A stretch of DNA of 64,000 bases. Origin: an uncultured Prochlorococcus sp. GTDB lineage: Bacteria; Cyanobacteriota; Cyanobacteriia; PCC-6307; Cyanobiaceae. The stretch spans positions 1 through 64,000 of the forward strand of contig CABYTO010000005.1 of assembly GCA_902521995.1 (NCBI GenBank), written 5' to 3'. The notes beneath the pieces are model-generated. The model was not told the DNA's origin. It saw only the letters and a list, made by a program, of their open reading frames with translations, and searched no databases. This document shows positions 9,728 to 19,908 of the stretch, piece after piece (position 1 is the stretch's first letter; every line of letters starts with the position of its first letter). The translations under genes and the position numbers were made by a program.

Positions 9728-11803
9728 TCAGGAGTTGCCCTGATTCTTGGAAATGATAGCTTCAGCAACATTACGAGGAACTTCCTCATAATTTGCGAAC
9801 TCCATTGAAAATATACCCCGACCTTGAGTCATTGATCGGAGTTGAGTGGCATAACCGAACATTTCGGCTAAGGGCACTTTGGCCTGTACCTTAGACAATC
9901 CATCATCAACAGATTGTCCTTCTACTTGACCTCTTCTGGAAGAGAGATCACCAATTACAGATCCAAGAAAGTCATCAGGACTTTCGACCTCAACTTTCAT
10001 CATAGGCTCTAAAAGGACAGGATTGCATTTTTTAACCCCGTCTTTAAAAGCCATGGAACCTGCAATTTTGAAGGCCATTTCAGATGAGTCTACATCGTGG
10101 AATGAACCATCGACTAGTGTTACTTTTACATCAATGAGTGGATAACCGGCAAGAACACCAGATTCACAGGTCTCTTTCATTCCATTAGATGCAGGACCTA
10201 TATACTCTTTTGGTACAGCTCCACCAACAATTTTGTTTACAAATTCAAAACCTTTACCAACTTCAGCAGGTTCCATTTCAATAATTACATGACCATATTG
10301 ACCTTTACCTCCAGTCTGTCTTGCGTATTTACCTTCACCTTTGGAACTAGACCTAATAGTTTCTCTATATGAAACCTGTGGAGCACCTATATTTGCTTCA
10401 ACTTTAAATTCCCTTAACATTCTGTCAACAAGGATTTCCAAGTGCAACTCACCCATACCTGCAATAACAGTTTGATTTGTCTCAGGATCTGTACTTACCC
10501 TAAAGGTTGGATCCTCTTCAGACAAAGCAGTTAAAGCTTTTGATAATTTTTCCATATCACCCTTAGTTTTTGGCTCAACAGCTACTGAGATAACTGGTTC
10601 GGGGATAAACAATGTCTCCAAAACTATTGGATCTTCTGTGTTACACAAGGTGTCACCAGTTGTAGTGTTCTTAAGACCTAATACAGCTCCTAAATCCCCA
10701 GCCCTCAATTCATCAACCTCCTCTCTTTCATCAGCCTTAAGAATTACTAATCTAGAGATTCTCTCTTTAGCATCCTTAGTAGAATTCATTACATAACTTC
10801 CCTTAGAGAGAACACCTGAATACATTCTTACAAAAGTTAATTTTCCATAGGGATCTGACATAACTTTGAAAGCTAGGGCACTGAAAGGAGCATTATCATC
10901 GGAGGGTCTTACATCTTCTTTGCCACTTGGCAAAACGCCTTGTATTGGTTTCACATCAACTGGAGCTGGCAAGTAATCGACTACAGCGTCTAATACAAGT
11001 TGTACACCTTTATTCTTAAAAGCTGAACCGCATAATACTGGCACCAATCCATGTTTTAAAACTCCTTCCCTAATACCTTTTTTAAGTTGTTCTTCAGATA
11101 ATTCTCCTGTTTCGAGAAATATTTCTATTAACTCTTCATCATTTTCTGCAACACTTTCCATTAGCTTTAATCTCCACTCAGCAGCTTCCTCCTCCATGTC
11201 AGATGGTATTGGTGCTTCTTCAATATCAGTACCTAAATCATTTTTGTAAAGATATGCTTTGTTGGCTACTAAATCAATAATTCCTGTGAGATCACCTTCA
11301 GCCCCAATAGGTAACTGGATTGGAAGTGCATTTGCCTTAAGTCGATCTTTAATTTGCTTATTAACCTTTAAGAAATCGGCACCAGTTCTATCCATTTTAT
11401 TAACAAAAACCATTCTTGGAACAGAGTATCTATCTGCTTGACGCCAAACCGTTTCAGATTGCGGCTGCACTCCACCAACTGCACAAAATACAGCTATAAC
11501 TCCATCCAACACACGCATTGATCTTTCTACCTCAATAGTAAAATCAACGTGTCCTGGAGTATCAATAATATTAATCCTATGATCTTGCCAGCTAGTAGAT
11601 ATTGCAGCAGCAGTGATAGTTATTCCTCTTTCTCTTTCTTGAGCCATCCAATCGGTTACAGCAGCACCATCATGAACTTCTCCTATCTTATGAACTACAC
11701 CTGAATAAAACAAAATTCTTTCAGTCGTTGTGGTCTTCCCTGCGTCAATATGAGCGGCTATACCTATGTTCCTTACTCGTTCTAGGGGAAAATCGCGTGC
11801 CAA
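9728..11803 (-). CDS. fusA: elongation factor G
   Basis: 691 residues, the standard EF-G length. The GTPase drives translocation and ribosome recycling. Motifs are [15 protein letters not shown] (G1), [11 protein letters not shown] (switch I), DTPGHVDFT (G3) and [10 protein letters not shown] (G4); the C-terminal [14 protein letters not shown] belongs to domain V. It lies between rpsG (97 bases upstream) and tufA (45 bases downstream). Confidence 0.98.
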   Translation of the reverse strand: MARDFPLERVRNIGIAAHIDAGKTTTTERILFYSGVVHKIGEVHDGAAVTDWMAQERERGITITAAAISTSWQDHRINIIDTPGHVDFTIEVERSMRVLDGVIAVFCAVGGVQPQSETVWRQADRYSVPRMVFVNKMDRTGADFLKVNKQIKDRLKANALPIQLPIGAEGDLTGIIDLVANKAYLYKNDLGTDIEEAPIPSDMEEEAAEWRLKLMESVAENDEELIEIFLETGELSEEQLKKGIREGVLKHGLVPVLCGSAFKNKGVQLVLDAVVDYLPAPVDVKPIQGVLPSGKEDVRPSDDNAPFSALAFKVMSDPYGKLTFVRMYSGVLSKGSYVMNSTKDAKERISRLVILKADEREEVDELRAGDLGAVLGLKNTTTGDTLCNTEDPIVLETLFIPEPVISVAVEPKTKGDMEKLSKALTALSEEDPTFRVSTDPETNQTVIAGMGELHLEILVDRMLREFKVEANIGAPQVSYRETIRSSSKGEGKYARQTGGKGQYGHVIIEMEPAEVGKGFEFVNKIVGGAVPKEYIGPASNGMKETCESGVLAGYPLIDVKVTLVDGSFHDVDSSEMAFKIAGSMAFKDGVKKCNPVLLEPMMKVEVESPDDFLGSVIGDLSSRRGQVEGQSVDDGLSKVQAKVPLAEMFGYATQLRSMTQGRGIFSMEFANYEEVPRNVAEAIISKNQGNS

Positions 11804-11900
11804 TTTTAAAGCTCCAAATAAAATAAATTTTGATAAGTATAGTTCACCCTAAAAGCAAACTTTAATAATAATAAACTACTTAAGTACCTTTTTGATGAAA

Positions 11901-12371
11901 TTAATATCTGTAATGTGCAAAAGCCTTATTAGCTTCTGCCATTTTATGAGTATCTTCTCTTTTTTTAACGGCACTACCAGTTTCATTTGCTGCATCCATC
12001 AATTCACCAGCAAGTTTTTGCGACATACTCTTGCCATTTCTTGCTCGTGAGAATGTAACAAGCCATCTTAATGCCATAGCTGTACCCCTCTCTTGGCGAA
12101 CTTCCATGGGTACTTGATATGTCGCACCACCAACTCTTCTAGCTCGTACCTCCACAAGAGGAGTAGCATTTTTTACAGCTGTTTCGAATAATTCCACTGC
12201 ATTCCCTCCTGTTCTCTCACTTATTAAAGAAAACGCATCAGACAATATTCTTTGAGCTGTAGATTTTTTACCATGCTTCATCAATCGAGAAATCATCATT
12301 GAAGCAAGACGACTATTAAATTGAGGATCAGGAAGGACTGGTCTTTTTACTGCTGCATTACGACGTGACAT
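11901..12371 (-). CDS. rpsG: 30S ribosomal protein S7
   Basis: 156 residues. S7 is a primary assembly protein of the 30S head and contacts the E-site region. [20 protein letters not shown] at the N-terminus and [16 protein letters not shown] are family landmarks. Second gene in the str cluster, 25 bases downstream of rpsL. In E. coli S7 represses translation of its own operon; no matching structure was identified here. Confidence 0.98.
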   Translation of the reverse strand: MSRRNAAVKRPVLPDPQFNSRLASMMISRLMKHGKKSTAQRILSDAFSLISERTGGNAVELFETAVKNATPLVEVRARRVGGATYQVPMEVRQERGTAMALRWLVTFSRARNGKSMSQKLAGELMDAANETGSAVKKREDTHKMAEANKAFAHYRY

Positions 12372-12396
12372 GTTAAAAAAAAGTGATGTTTACAAA

Positions 12397-12771
12397 TTAA
12401 TCTTTTGGAGCTTTTGCTCCATACTTAGATCTGGATTGACGTCTATCTTTGACTCCAGCCGTATCTAAAGTTCCTCTTATTATATGATATCTAACTCCTG
12501 GTAAATCCTTTACTCTTCCACCCCTAAGAAGTACTACAGAATGTTCTTGCAAATTATGTCCAATCCCAGGGATATAAGCAGTTACTTCGAAACCAGAAGT
12601 TAATCTGACCCTAGCAACTTTTCTCAAAGCTGAATTAGGCTTCTTTGGTGTTGATGTATAGACTCTTGTACATACCCCTCTTCTCTCAGGGCAAGCTTTT
12701 AATGCAGGAGATTTTGTTTTCTTTGTCAGACGTTTTCTTTCTGAACCTACTAATTGTGAGATTGTGGGCAT
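12397..12771 (-). CDS. rpsL: 30S ribosomal protein S12
   Basis: 124 residues; the decoding-centre protein of the 30S subunit. [20 protein letters not shown] carries the lysine at which streptomycin-resistance changes occur in other bacteria, in its wild-type form, and [11 protein letters not shown] is the second conserved segment. First gene of the str cluster, so the cluster promoter should lie in the 196 bases shared with the divergent glsF. Confidence 0.98.
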   Translation of the reverse strand: MPTISQLVGSERKRLTKKTKSPALKACPERRGVCTRVYTSTPKKPNSALRKVARVRLTSGFEVTAYIPGIGHNLQEHSVVLLRGGRVKDLPGVRYHIIRGTLDTAGVKDRRQSRSKYGAKAPKD

Positions 12772-12924
12772 CTATTAAAACTTAGATAAAACTAAACATT
12801 TAACTATCATAACCTTTTAAGAGCACTAACTAAAAGTTTTTAATTATATTTTTTTTAAAATTTGTCAAATTAAAATTATTTGGTAAATATTCATTATCTT
12901 TAGATTTATTTTCATATTTATTTT

Positions 12925-12930
12925 TATAAT
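12925..12930 (+). promoter_or_regulatory. candidate -10 box for glsF
   Basis: A consensus TATAAT lies 37 bases before the glsF ATG, with no recognisable -35, which is common in this AT-rich lineage. A GTAAATATTCATTA stretch at about 12882-12895 resembles but does not match the GTA-N8-TAC NtcA consensus and is too far upstream for a class II activator site. Confidence 0.4.
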
Positions 12931-12967
12931 AGAAATATATAAATAACTAAATAGAATTAAATAATCT

Positions 12968-15900
12968 ATGGGAGAGAGTATCAAAAGAATCGTTGGCCCA
13001 TATCAAGATAGTTATTCCCCAAATGGAATAATTGGGGAAAAAGATGCGTGTGGAGTTGGATTCATAGCAAATGTTGAAGGTATAGAAAGCAACTGGATCC
13101 TTAAACAATCTCTAAAGGGCCTCAACTGCATGGAGCATAGAGGAGGTTGTGGAGGAGATAGTGACTCAGGAGATGGAGCAGGCATTTTATGTTCAATTCC
13201 GTGGGGATATCTAGAAGAGAAAATTAATCTAAAAAATACTCAAGAATTTAATAGAGGTTTAGGCATGATTTTTATGCCTAACAAAAAAGAAAAAATTGAA
13301 ATATGTAAATCAATATGTGATGAAGAAGCAGAAAAATTAAAAGTCAACAAAACATCTTGGAGAACAGTACCCGTTAATAATGAAATCTTAGGTCCTTTAG
13401 CTAAAGCAAATGCTCCATTCATCTGTCAGTGGATTTTATATATTGATAAAAAAGATCATAAGGATGTTGAAAGGCTTTTATTTCAATTAAGGAAAAGAAT
13501 TGAGAAAAAAATAAGAGAAACTTTCAAAAACGATGTTGGGGATTGTGAATTTTATTTTGCCTCATTAAGTTCTCAAACAGTTGTTTACAAAGGTATGGTT
13601 CGCTCTGAAATATTATCCGAGTTTTATCAAGATCTAAAAGAAGAGAGTTTTAAAGTTTCATTTTCTGTTTATCATCGTAGATTTAGTACTAATACACTTC
13701 CAAAATGGCCACTAGCTCAGCCCATGAGATTTTTGGGTCATAATGGCGAAATAAATACTCTCTTAGGCAATATTAATTGGGCTAAAGCTTCAGAAACACA
13801 TATAGATGATTTTTGGGGAGAGTTATCTAGTGAAATTAAGCCCATTGTAGATGTTAACAAAAGTGATTCATCAAATCTTGATGCAACCCTTGAAATCAAT
13901 ATTCGTTCAGGTCAGCCCATTACTGACTCATTATTAAAACTTGTTCCTGAAGCATTTAGAGATCAACCAGAACTTGAGGAGAGAGATTATATAAAAGCTT
14001 TTTATGAATATTCTGCAAGCCTACAAGAAGCTTGGGATGGACCAGCACTCCTTGTATTTGCTGATGGAAATTTTGTCGGAGCAACGCTTGATAGAAATGG
14101 CCTAAGACCAGCAAGATATTCAATCACAAATGATGGTTTTGTAATAATGGGTTCTGAAACAGGAGTAGTAGATCTTGAAGAAGAAAGAGTAATAGAAAAA
14201 GGTCGATTAGGACCTGGACAAATGTTGGCAGTTGATTTTCATCAGAATAGAATCCTAAGAAATTGGGAAGTAAAATCTGAAGCCGCTCAAAGGCATGATT
14301 ATAAAAATCTTCTCAGTAATAGAATTATCAAAATTGAAAATAATGAATGGGTTAAAGACTGCAAACTAAAAGATCTTGAGTTGTTGCAACAACAAACTGC
14401 ATACGGGTTTTCAGCAGAAGATAATGACCTTATCTTAGACTCAATGGCTTCATTAGCTAAAGAGCCTACTTATTGCATGGGCGACGACATCCCATTAGCA
14501 GTTCTTTCATCTAAGCCACATACTTTATACGACTACTTTAAGCAAAGATTTGCGCAAGTTACTAATCCTCCTATTGACCCTCTGAGAGAAAAACTTGTAA
14601 TGAGTTTAGAGATGCATCTAGGAGAAAGATGTACACCATTTGAAATTAAAGATGCTAAACCTTTTATTCATTTACAAAGTCCGATTCTAAATGAAGAAGA
14701 ACTTATTTCCATCAAAAAATCAAAAATTAAAACTCAGACAATTTCAAGTTTGTTTGATTTAGAGGAAGGTATTAAAGGCTTAGAGAACCAATTAAAATTT
14801 ATCTGTAAACAGAGTGAGCTGTCTATAAAAGAAGGTTGTTCTTTAATTATCATTTCTGATAAGGGAATTAATCCTAAAAAAACTTTCATACCTCCTTTAC
14901 TTGCTGTTGGAGCAATTCATCATTATCTTCTTAAAAAAGAAATCAGGCTAAAAGCTTCTCTAATAATTGAGACCGGTCAATGTTGGAGTACACATCACTT
15001 AGCTTGTTTAATTGGATATGGAGCAAGTGCAGTTTGCCCTTGGTTGACCTTCGAAGCAGGTAGACACTGGTTAAAACATCCAAAAACACAAAAACTCATT
15101 GATAGCAAAAAAATAAATCCATTATCAATAGTAGATGTTCAAGAAAATATTAAAAAAGCTCTAGAAGACGGTCTAAGAAAAATTCTCTCAAAAATAGGTA
15201 TCTCCCTTTTATCTAGTTACCATGGTGCACAAATTTTTGAAGCTGTAGGCCTTGGATCTGACTTGATAAAAATTGCTTTTGATGGTACGACAAGTCGTAT
15301 CGCTGGCATAACATTAAAAGAATTAACCAATGAAACACTTTCAATACATACGAAAGCCTATCCAGAGATCGATTTAAAGAAATTAGAATTTTTAGGATTT
15401 GTACAATTTAGAAATAATGGAGAATATCATTCCAATAACCCAGAGATGTCCAAAGTTTTACATTCGGCGGTAAAACAAGGGCCAGGATACGATCATTTTG
15501 AAACTTACAAAAAACTTATTAGTAATAGACCGACAACATCTCTTAGAGATTTACTAACAATTAATTCAAAAAGAAAAAGTATTCCATTAGAAGAAGTTGA
15601 AAGTGTTGAATCAATTTGTAAAAGGTTTTGTACTGGAGGAATGAGTTTAGGTGCTTTATCCAGAGAAGCGCATGAAGTTTTAGCAGTTGCAATGAATAGA
15701 ATTGGTGGAAAAAGTAATAGTGGAGAAGGGGGAGAAGATCCAGCTCGTTTTAATTTTTTAAATGATATAGATGAAAATACTCAGTCAGCGACGTTGCCAT
15801 TTATTAAAGGCTTAAAGAATGGAGACACCGCATGCTCCGCTATTAAACAAATAGCATCAGGAAGATTTGGAGTGACACCTGAATATCTAAGAAGTGGCAA

Positions 15901-17539
15901 ACAACTCGAAATTAAAATGGCTCAAGGTGCAAAACCCGGAGAGGGGGGACAATTACCTGGTCCAAAAGTTGATTCTTACATCGCAAAACTAAGAAATAGC
16001 AAACCTGGAGTAGCTTTAATATCTCCTCCCCCGCATCATGATATTTATTCAATTGAAGATTTAGCTCAACTAATCCACGACTTACACCAAGTCCATCCAA
16101 AAGCTAAGGTGAGCGTAAAACTTGTTTCTGAAATTGGAATAGGTACTATTGCTGCTGGAGTAAGCAAAGCTAATGCAGATGTAATTCAAATATCAGGCCA
16201 TGACGGAGGTACAGGTGCTTCACCCCTGAGTTCTATTAAACATGCAGGTTTACCTTGGGAACTAGGTGTCGCCGAGGTCCACAAATCTCTTTTAGAAAAC
16301 AATTTACGCGAAAGAGTAATTTTAAGAACTGATGGAGGTCTTAAAACAGGCTGGGACGTTGTTGTTGCAGCTTTACTAGGTGCTGAAGAATACGGTTTTG
16401 GTTCTGTAGCGATGATTGCTGAAGGATGCATAATGGCTAGGGTTTGTCATACAAACAAGTGTCCTGTTGGAGTTGCCACTCAAAAAGAAGAATTAAGAAA
16501 AAGATTTAAAGGTATTCCAGAAAATGTCGTCAATTTTTTCTTGTATATTGCTGAAGAAGTAAGACAGATAATGAGTAGTATCGGTGTTTCTAATATGGAA
16601 GAACTGATTGGTAATCAAGAATTTCTTTCTGCAAGAAATATCGATCTTCCAAAAACTTCTAATATTGATCTTTCTTCTTTAGTAAATGAACACTCAACCC
16701 CTGATAGATCATGGTTAAAACATTTAAAAACTGCCCATAGTAATGGTTCTGTATTAGAAGACGAGTTTTTGTCTGATACTAAATTTATAGATTCAATTAA
16801 AAATCACGAAATATTAACCAAAGAAATTTTGATAAAAAATACAGATAGAAGTGTTTGTGCGAAAATATCAGGCGAAATCGCAGAACTTCACGGCAACACT
16901 GGCTTCAATGGCGAACTCAATTTAAATTTCAAAGGATATGCAGGACAAAGCTTTGGTGCCTTTTTATTGAAGGGTATGAATGTTCAATTAATCGGAGAAG
17001 CTAATGATTATGTCTGTAAAGGAATGAATGGAGGAATACTCACAATAATTCCACCAAAAATAAATGAAATCTCCTCCGAACAAGTCATCCTAGGAAATAC
17101 TTGTCTTTATGGAGCAACAGGTGGAAAATTATTTGCATTAGGAAAATCGGGAGAAAGATTTGCGGTTAGAAATAGTGGTGCCATAGCGGTAACAGAAGGA
17201 GCAGGTGATCATTGTTGCGAATACATGACTGGTGGGAAAGTAGTTATTCTTGGTTCCACAGGAAGGAATATTGGTGCTGGCATGACTGGTGGAATAGCTT
17301 TTATAATCGATGAAAATAATGATTTAAGTAATAAAGTAAATAAAGAAATAGTAAGCATCCATAAAATAACTTCATCAAAGCAGGAAAATATCTTATTGGA
17401 AATTATTAGAGAATATCAAGCAAAAACAAATAGCTTAAAGGCTGCCAAAATAATTGAAAATTGGTCTCATTTTAAGAGTACTTTCAAATTGATTGTTCCC
17501 CCAAGCGAAGAAGAGATGCTTGGTATAAAAAAGATGTAA
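12968..17539 (+). CDS. glsF: ferredoxin-dependent glutamate synthase
   Basis: 1523 residues, full length for the cyanobacterial enzyme. It turns glutamine and 2-oxoglutarate into two glutamates using photosynthetic ferredoxin, closing the GS-GOGAT cycle. A class II glutamine amidotransferase domain starts at EKDACGVGF, with Cys28 as the expected nucleophile after a 27-residue propeptide. The FMN-binding synthase domain follows; C-x5-C-x4-C at Cys1154, Cys1160, Cys1165 (GCIMARVCHTNKCPVG) binds the 3Fe-4S cluster. The C-terminal 250 residues are the Gly-rich beta-helix domain. Divergent from rpsL; the YciI-like gene starts at the base after its stop. Confidence 0.97.
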   Translation: MGESIKRIVGPYQDSYSPNGIIGEKDACGVGFIANVEGIESNWILKQSLKGLNCMEHRGGCGGDSDSGDGAGILCSIPWGYLEEKINLKNTQEFNRGLGMIFMPNKKEKIEICKSICDEEAEKLKVNKTSWRTVPVNNEILGPLAKANAPFICQWILYIDKKDHKDVERLLFQLRKRIEKKIRETFKNDVGDCEFYFASLSSQTVVYKGMVRSEILSEFYQDLKEESFKVSFSVYHRRFSTNTLPKWPLAQPMRFLGHNGEINTLLGNINWAKASETHIDDFWGELSSEIKPIVDVNKSDSSNLDATLEINIRSGQPITDSLLKLVPEAFRDQPELEERDYIKAFYEYSASLQEAWDGPALLVFADGNFVGATLDRNGLRPARYSITNDGFVIMGSETGVVDLEEERVIEKGRLGPGQMLAVDFHQNRILRNWEVKSEAAQRHDYKNLLSNRIIKIENNEWVKDCKLKDLELLQQQTAYGFSAEDNDLILDSMASLAKEPTYCMGDDIPLAVLSSKPHTLYDYFKQRFAQVTNPPIDPLREKLVMSLEMHLGERCTPFEIKDAKPFIHLQSPILNEEELISIKKSKIKTQTISSLFDLEEGIKGLENQLKFICKQSELSIKEGCSLIIISDKGINPKKTFIPPLLAVGAIHHYLLKKEIRLKASLIIETGQCWSTHHLACLIGYGASAVCPWLTFEAGRHWLKHPKTQKLIDSKKINPLSIVDVQENIKKALEDGLRKILSKIGISLLSSYHGAQIFEAVGLGSDLIKIAFDGTTSRIAGITLKELTNETLSIHTKAYPEIDLKKLEFLGFVQFRNNGEYHSNNPEMSKVLHSAVKQGPGYDHFETYKKLISNRPTTSLRDLLTINSKRKSIPLEEVESVESICKRFCTGGMSLGALSREAHEVLAVAMNRIGGKSNSGEGGEDPARFNFLNDIDENTQSATLPFIKGLKNGDTACSAIKQIASGRFGVTPEYLRSGKQLEIKMAQGAKPGEGGQLPGPKVDSYIAKLRNSKPGVALISPPPHHDIYSIEDLAQLIHDLHQVHPKAKVSVKLVSEIGIGTIAAGVSKANADVIQISGHDGGTGASPLSSIKHAGLPWELGVAEVHKSLLENNLRERVILRTDGGLKTGWDVVVAALLGAEEYGFGSVAMIAEGCIMARVCHTNKCPVGVATQKEELRKRFKGIPENVVNFFLYIAEEVRQIMSSIGVSNMEELIGNQEFLSARNIDLPKTSNIDLSSLVNEHSTPDRSWLKHLKTAHSNGSVLEDEFLSDTKFIDSIKNHEILTKEILIKNTDRSVCAKISGEIAELHGNTGFNGELNLNFKGYAGQSFGAFLLKGMNVQLIGEANDYVCKGMNGGILTIIPPKINEISSEQVILGNTCLYGATGGKLFALGKSGERFAVRNSGAIAVTEGAGDHCCEYMTGGKVVILGSTGRNIGAGMTGGIAFIIDENNDLSNKVNKEIVSIHKITSSKQENILLEIIREYQAKTNSLKAAKIIENWSHFKSTFKLIVPPSEEEMLGIKKM

Positions 17540-17833
17540 ATGCCTTTCTTTGTAAAAACTGAAATTATAAAAAAAGAATATTTAATTAATAATGATTTAA
17601 AACGAAAAATAATTAACGAACATATTGATTGGATAAAAAAATTAAAAAAAGAAGGACTTAATATAAAAAGTGGCTTTTTGGTAGATGAGTTAAATAGGCC
17701 AGGTGACGGCGGATTACTTATTCTTGAGATGAATAATTATAGAAATGCACTAAAAATAATTAAGAATGATCCAATGATTAAAAATGAACTAGTTGAATGG
17801 AAATTAAATGAGTGGGTAGATCCAAATAAATAA
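17540..17833 (+). CDS. small YciI-like protein
   Basis: 97 residues. Its ATG directly follows the glsF stop codon, so translational coupling is likely. The layout (N-terminal strand, helix HIDWIKKLKKEG, strand with GGLLILEMNNYRNALKIIKNDP, and a C-terminal WKLNEWV) fits the YCII-related ferredoxin-like fold. No catalytic activity is established for most members. Position suggests, but does not prove, a link with glutamate synthase or nitrogen assimilation. Confidence 0.7.
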   Translation: MPFFVKTEIIKKEYLINNDLKRKIINEHIDWIKKLKKEGLNIKSGFLVDELNRPGDGGLLILEMNNYRNALKIIKNDPMIKNELVEWKLNEWVDPNK

Positions 17834-17839
17834 ATATAA

Positions 17840-18733
17840 CTATCTTGGATACTTTTTCATAAGTTTTTGAATCTCTTCAGCATGGTAGCTACTACGAGTT
17901 AAAGGAGAACTAACTACTTGCATGAAGTTTAAATCTTTTTCCCCGAACGCTTTAAAGTAGTTAAATTTTGAAGGACTTACAAATCTTTTAACAGGTAAAT
18001 GATTAGGGCCAGGAGATAAATATTGGCCAATAGTAACAATATCAACGAAATTACTTTTTAAATCCTTAAGCAGACTTAAGACCTCCTCGTCTTTTTCCCC
18101 TAAGCCAAGCATGAAGCCTGACTTTGTGTAAATTTTGGGAGAATAGTCTCTGGTTCTTTTAAGCAACTCAAGAGTTCTTTCATATTTACCCTGAGGTCTT
18201 ACTTTTTTATATAGCGAAGGCACAGTCTCAATATTATGGTTTAAAACGTTTGGATTTGCATCAAGAACTTTTTCAAGAGCTTTCCAGTTTCCACAAAAAT
18301 CAGGAATTAAAAGCTCAATAGTAGTTTCAGGAGATTTTTCTCTTATTTGATGAACACATTGAAAAAATTGAGATGCGCCACCATCCTCAAGATCGTCTCT
18401 ATTAACTGATGTGATTACAACATGCTTAAGCTTCATTCTAAAAACAGCTTCAGCTAGACGATATGGTTCAGTTGGGTCTAAGTCTCTCTTAGATCTATCA
18501 AAATCAATATCGCAATATGGACACGCCCTAGTGCAACCAGGACCCATTATGAGGAAAGTTGCAGTTCCACTAGCAAAACATTCGCCAATATTTGGGCAGC
18601 TTGCTTCTTGACATACGGTATTGAGATTTAAATCATTTAATAAATTTGCAGTACTACCAATTCGCTCAATTTGTGGAGCTTTGACCCTTAACCATTCAGG
18701 TTTTGAAATTAAACTATTAGGATTATTAGTCAC
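17840..18733 (-). CDS. lipA: lipoyl synthase
   Basis: 297 residues. A radical SAM enzyme that inserts two sulfurs into octanoyl-protein to make lipoate. All three signatures are present: [12 protein letters not shown] (CX4CX5C, auxiliary cluster), CTRACPYC (CX3CX2C, SAM cluster) and a C-terminal RSSYHAEE whose serine ligates the auxiliary cluster. Converges on the YciI-like gene with a 6-base gap. Cyanobacteria often carry a second lipA; this one looks complete and functional. Confidence 0.97.
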   Translation of the reverse strand: MTNNPNSLISKPEWLRVKAPQIERIGSTANLLNDLNLNTVCQEASCPNIGECFASGTATFLIMGPGCTRACPYCDIDFDRSKRDLDPTEPYRLAEAVFRMKLKHVVITSVNRDDLEDGGASQFFQCVHQIREKSPETTIELLIPDFCGNWKALEKVLDANPNVLNHNIETVPSLYKKVRPQGKYERTLELLKRTRDYSPKIYTKSGFMLGLGEKDEEVLSLLKDLKSNFVDIVTIGQYLSPGPNHLPVKRFVSPSKFNYFKAFGEKDLNFMQVVSSPLTRSSYHAEEIQKLMKKYPR

Positions 18734-18995
18734 ATTAAATCTTCTTGACCTGTAATTTTATTTTACTAAAAACAAGATGAATTAACTATTTATATTTTCA
18801 AAGATGACGCTCATTCAACAGAAGTCAATAAATAAATCCTACTAATCCTTCTGCAATTTAAAAATCTTAATTAAATTTACTCGTTACACAAAAATCTTGT
18901 TTCATTAACTAAAATTGAATCAGATTTCATAACATTATTTTTAATACAGATATCAGAACGTATTAATTTTAAAAATATAGGCTAAAAAAGATAAA
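18734..18995. other. non-coding gap upstream of recombinase-like gene
   Basis: 262 bases, strongly AT-rich, between the lipA start and the recombinase-like ORF, so both promoters should lie here. No tRNA, strong hairpin or credible ORF was seen. If the recombinase-like gene really starts at TTG 19071 rather than TTG 18996, the gap is 337 bases. Confidence 0.4.
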
Positions 18996-19694
18996 TTGCT
19001 GAATTTTTTTGTACTAAAAAGTGTTTTTCTAATAATATTTGATACAGTAAAAAATATATGTAATAAAACATTGACTTTTAAATTTAAAAGAAAACGTATT
19101 TTATTATCTGAAAAAAATAAAAACTCTAAAGCAATTGGTTATGCTAGAGCTACTAATAACGAATATGAATATTTAGAAGAGCAAATAAAAATTTTGAAAG
19201 ATGAGGGTTGCAGTTTAGTGTTCTCTGAATTTATAAGTTTAGATGAAGAAATCAAACCCCAACTCAATAAAGCTATAAATTCCTTATCAAAAGGCGATCA
19301 ATTAATAATAACTCAGCTTGATCGAGCATTTAAAAATAAAAAAGAATGTTTGATGACAATAAATAAACTTATTAATATGGATATACAATTGCGAACTTTG
19401 ACTGGTTTTTTTGCTGCCAATGAATCTTCTAATTCAAATTCTTCAATTTTTAAGATTTTATATGAATTAGATAATTTAGAAGAAAAAAGCTTAGGTGAAA
19501 GAAAAAAAGAACAACTATTACGCAGAAAATTATCTGGAAATAATTTGGGAGGCAGGCCCAAAATAAGTCCTTTAAAAGAATCTTTAGTAATCAGATTGCG
19601 TAATGAAGGATATTCATATCGATCAATCAGAACACAAACTGGAATTGCATTATCAACAATTAGGAGAGTGATTTTAGAGGGAGAATTAACATAA
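18996..19694 (+). CDS. serine-recombinase-like protein with degraded active site
   Basis: 232 residues from TTG 18996; TTG 19071 (207 residues) is an alternative, and the first 40 residues do not look like the family. From residue 46, AIGYARATNNEYEYLEEQIKIL aligns with the resolvase N-terminus, usually GYARVSTxxQ; the nucleophilic Ser position reads Thr53. GDQLIITQLDRAFKN aligns with the LDRLGRS motif, keeping the first Arg but with Lys for the second. The C-terminus has GRPKISP and a Hin-type helix-turn-helix (YSYRSIRTQTGIALSTIRRVI). Probably a DNA-binding protein rather than an active recombinase; no inverted target sites were noticed nearby. Confidence 0.75.
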   Translation: MLNFFVLKSVFLIIFDTVKNICNKTLTFKFKRKRILLSEKNKNSKAIGYARATNNEYEYLEEQIKILKDEGCSLVFSEFISLDEEIKPQLNKAINSLSKGDQLIITQLDRAFKNKKECLMTINKLINMDIQLRTLTGFFAANESSNSNSSIFKILYELDNLEEKSLGERKKEQLLRRKLSGNNLGGRPKISPLKESLVIRLRNEGYSYRSIRTQTGIALSTIRRVILEGELT

Positions 19695-19695
19695 A

Positions 19696-19908
19696 ATGAT
19701 GAAGAAAGAAATTGAAAATTTAATAAAAGAAAATTTTAAAGATACCGCATTGCGTATTTATGAATTAGATAATGAAGATAGAAAAAGTTTGTTAGCAGAA
19801 TATAGAGAATGGATTATGAATGATTTAGATTTTGAAGAAGTAATGATGCTACCTTATGAAGCATATACTGACAAATTAGATTCTAATTTCTTAGAAGATT
19901 CACTTTAG
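19696..19908 (+). CDS. small acidic hypothetical protein
   Basis: 70 residues starting one base after the recombinase-like stop, with two adjacent ATG codons (19696 and 19699) as possible starts. Composition is rich in Glu, Asp, Lys and Leu and predicted mostly helical: ENLIKENFKDTALRIYELDNEDRKSLLAEYREWI. No known domain recognised. The last four bases overlap the convergent serine hydrolase gene. Tight spacing suggests co-transcription with the recombinase-like gene; a small partner is possible but not shown. Confidence 0.6.
   Translation: MMKKEIENLIKENFKDTALRIYELDNEDRKSLLAEYREWIMNDLDFEEVMMLPYEAYTDKLDSNFLEDSL

Noticed and set aside
12882-12895. Possible NtcA site before glsF
   Set aside because: Reads GTA-N8-TTA rather than GTA-N8-TAC and is about 30 bases too far from the candidate -10 box for an activator site.
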